Assembly: GCA_036652735.1 (NCBI GenBank)
Contig: JAVVVI010000038.1
Coordinates: forward strand, 1 to 15,785
Origin: JAGOGN01 sp036652735
GTDB lineage: Bacteria; Bacillota; Clostridia; Lachnospirales; Lachnospiraceae
Direction: 5' to 3'
Length of the DNA stretch: 15,785 bases
The notes under the pieces are model-generated. The model was not told the DNA's origin. It saw nothing but the letters and a program-made list of their open reading frames with translations, and did not search any database. Shown here in pieces: positions 15,764 to 15,785 of the stretch; within the stretch, counting starts at the first letter, position 1, and every line of letters begins with the position of its first letter. The position numbers and the translations under genes are program-made.

Positions 15764-15785
15764 AAACGCTCCCAGGGAATAACCT

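Noticed and set aside
1..15785. Imperfect inverted similarity between the two window ends (CCAGGGGAT at the start, CCAGGGAAT at the end).
   Set aside because: About nine bases with a mismatch at arbitrary window edges; most likely chance.

Overview
The window looks like chromosomal DNA from a low-GC, motile, anaerobic member of Clostridia, most likely a Lachnospiraceae relative. The evidence is AT-rich sequence, strong GGAGG-type ribosome binding sites, c-di-GMP enzymes next to a chemotaxis receptor, a remnant of the clostridial/bacillar spore-coat protein CotJC, and a two-flavoprotein glycerol-3-phosphate oxidation set with glpK. The genus is not determinable by eye. All recognised genes lie on the + strand and are tightly packed; no stretch over 300 bases lacks a gene. 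No rRNA, tRNA, CRISPR array or insertion sequence was seen.

Region 1 (about 68-5430) is a likely four-gene transcript from a near-consensus promoter. It encodes a cytosolic EAL phosphodiesterase with a degenerate GGDEF half, undecaprenyl-diphosphatase UppP, a membrane diguanylate cyclase with a periplasmic substrate-binding-protein-like sensor, and an NCS1-type nucleobase permease whose GTG start overlaps the cyclase gene. Making and breaking of c-di-GMP, recycling of the cell-wall lipid carrier and a solute permease thus appear to be co-expressed.

Region 2 (5427-5807) is a broken cotJC (manganese-catalase-like coat protein). It lacks its first third and abuts the last codons of the permease, marking a rearrangement breakpoint.

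Region 3 (5827-7387) is a soluble chemoreceptor with a C-terminal zinc-binding CZB domain. Its promoter has the same -35 and -10 hexamers and spacing as that of region 1. The gene is followed by a large hairpin.

Region 4 (7409-12314) is a glycerol/glycerol-3-phosphate module: a GlpA-like FAD enzyme with a BFD-type [2Fe-2S] domain, a GlpB/NoxA-like FAD/NAD(P) oxidoreductase, and glycerol kinase. A short serine recombinase follows in the same direction and probably on the same transcript.

Region 5 (12371-15763) is housekeeping: a gltX promoter and a short hairpin leader, glutamyl-tRNA synthetase, and a tightly coupled UvrD/PcrA-family helicase of compact size.

No single gene is of an unknown family. 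The most interesting parts are the mixed c-di-GMP/UppP/permease operon, the CotJC breakpoint, the hairpin that could compete with the glpA-like ribosome binding site, and the short recombinase behind glpK.
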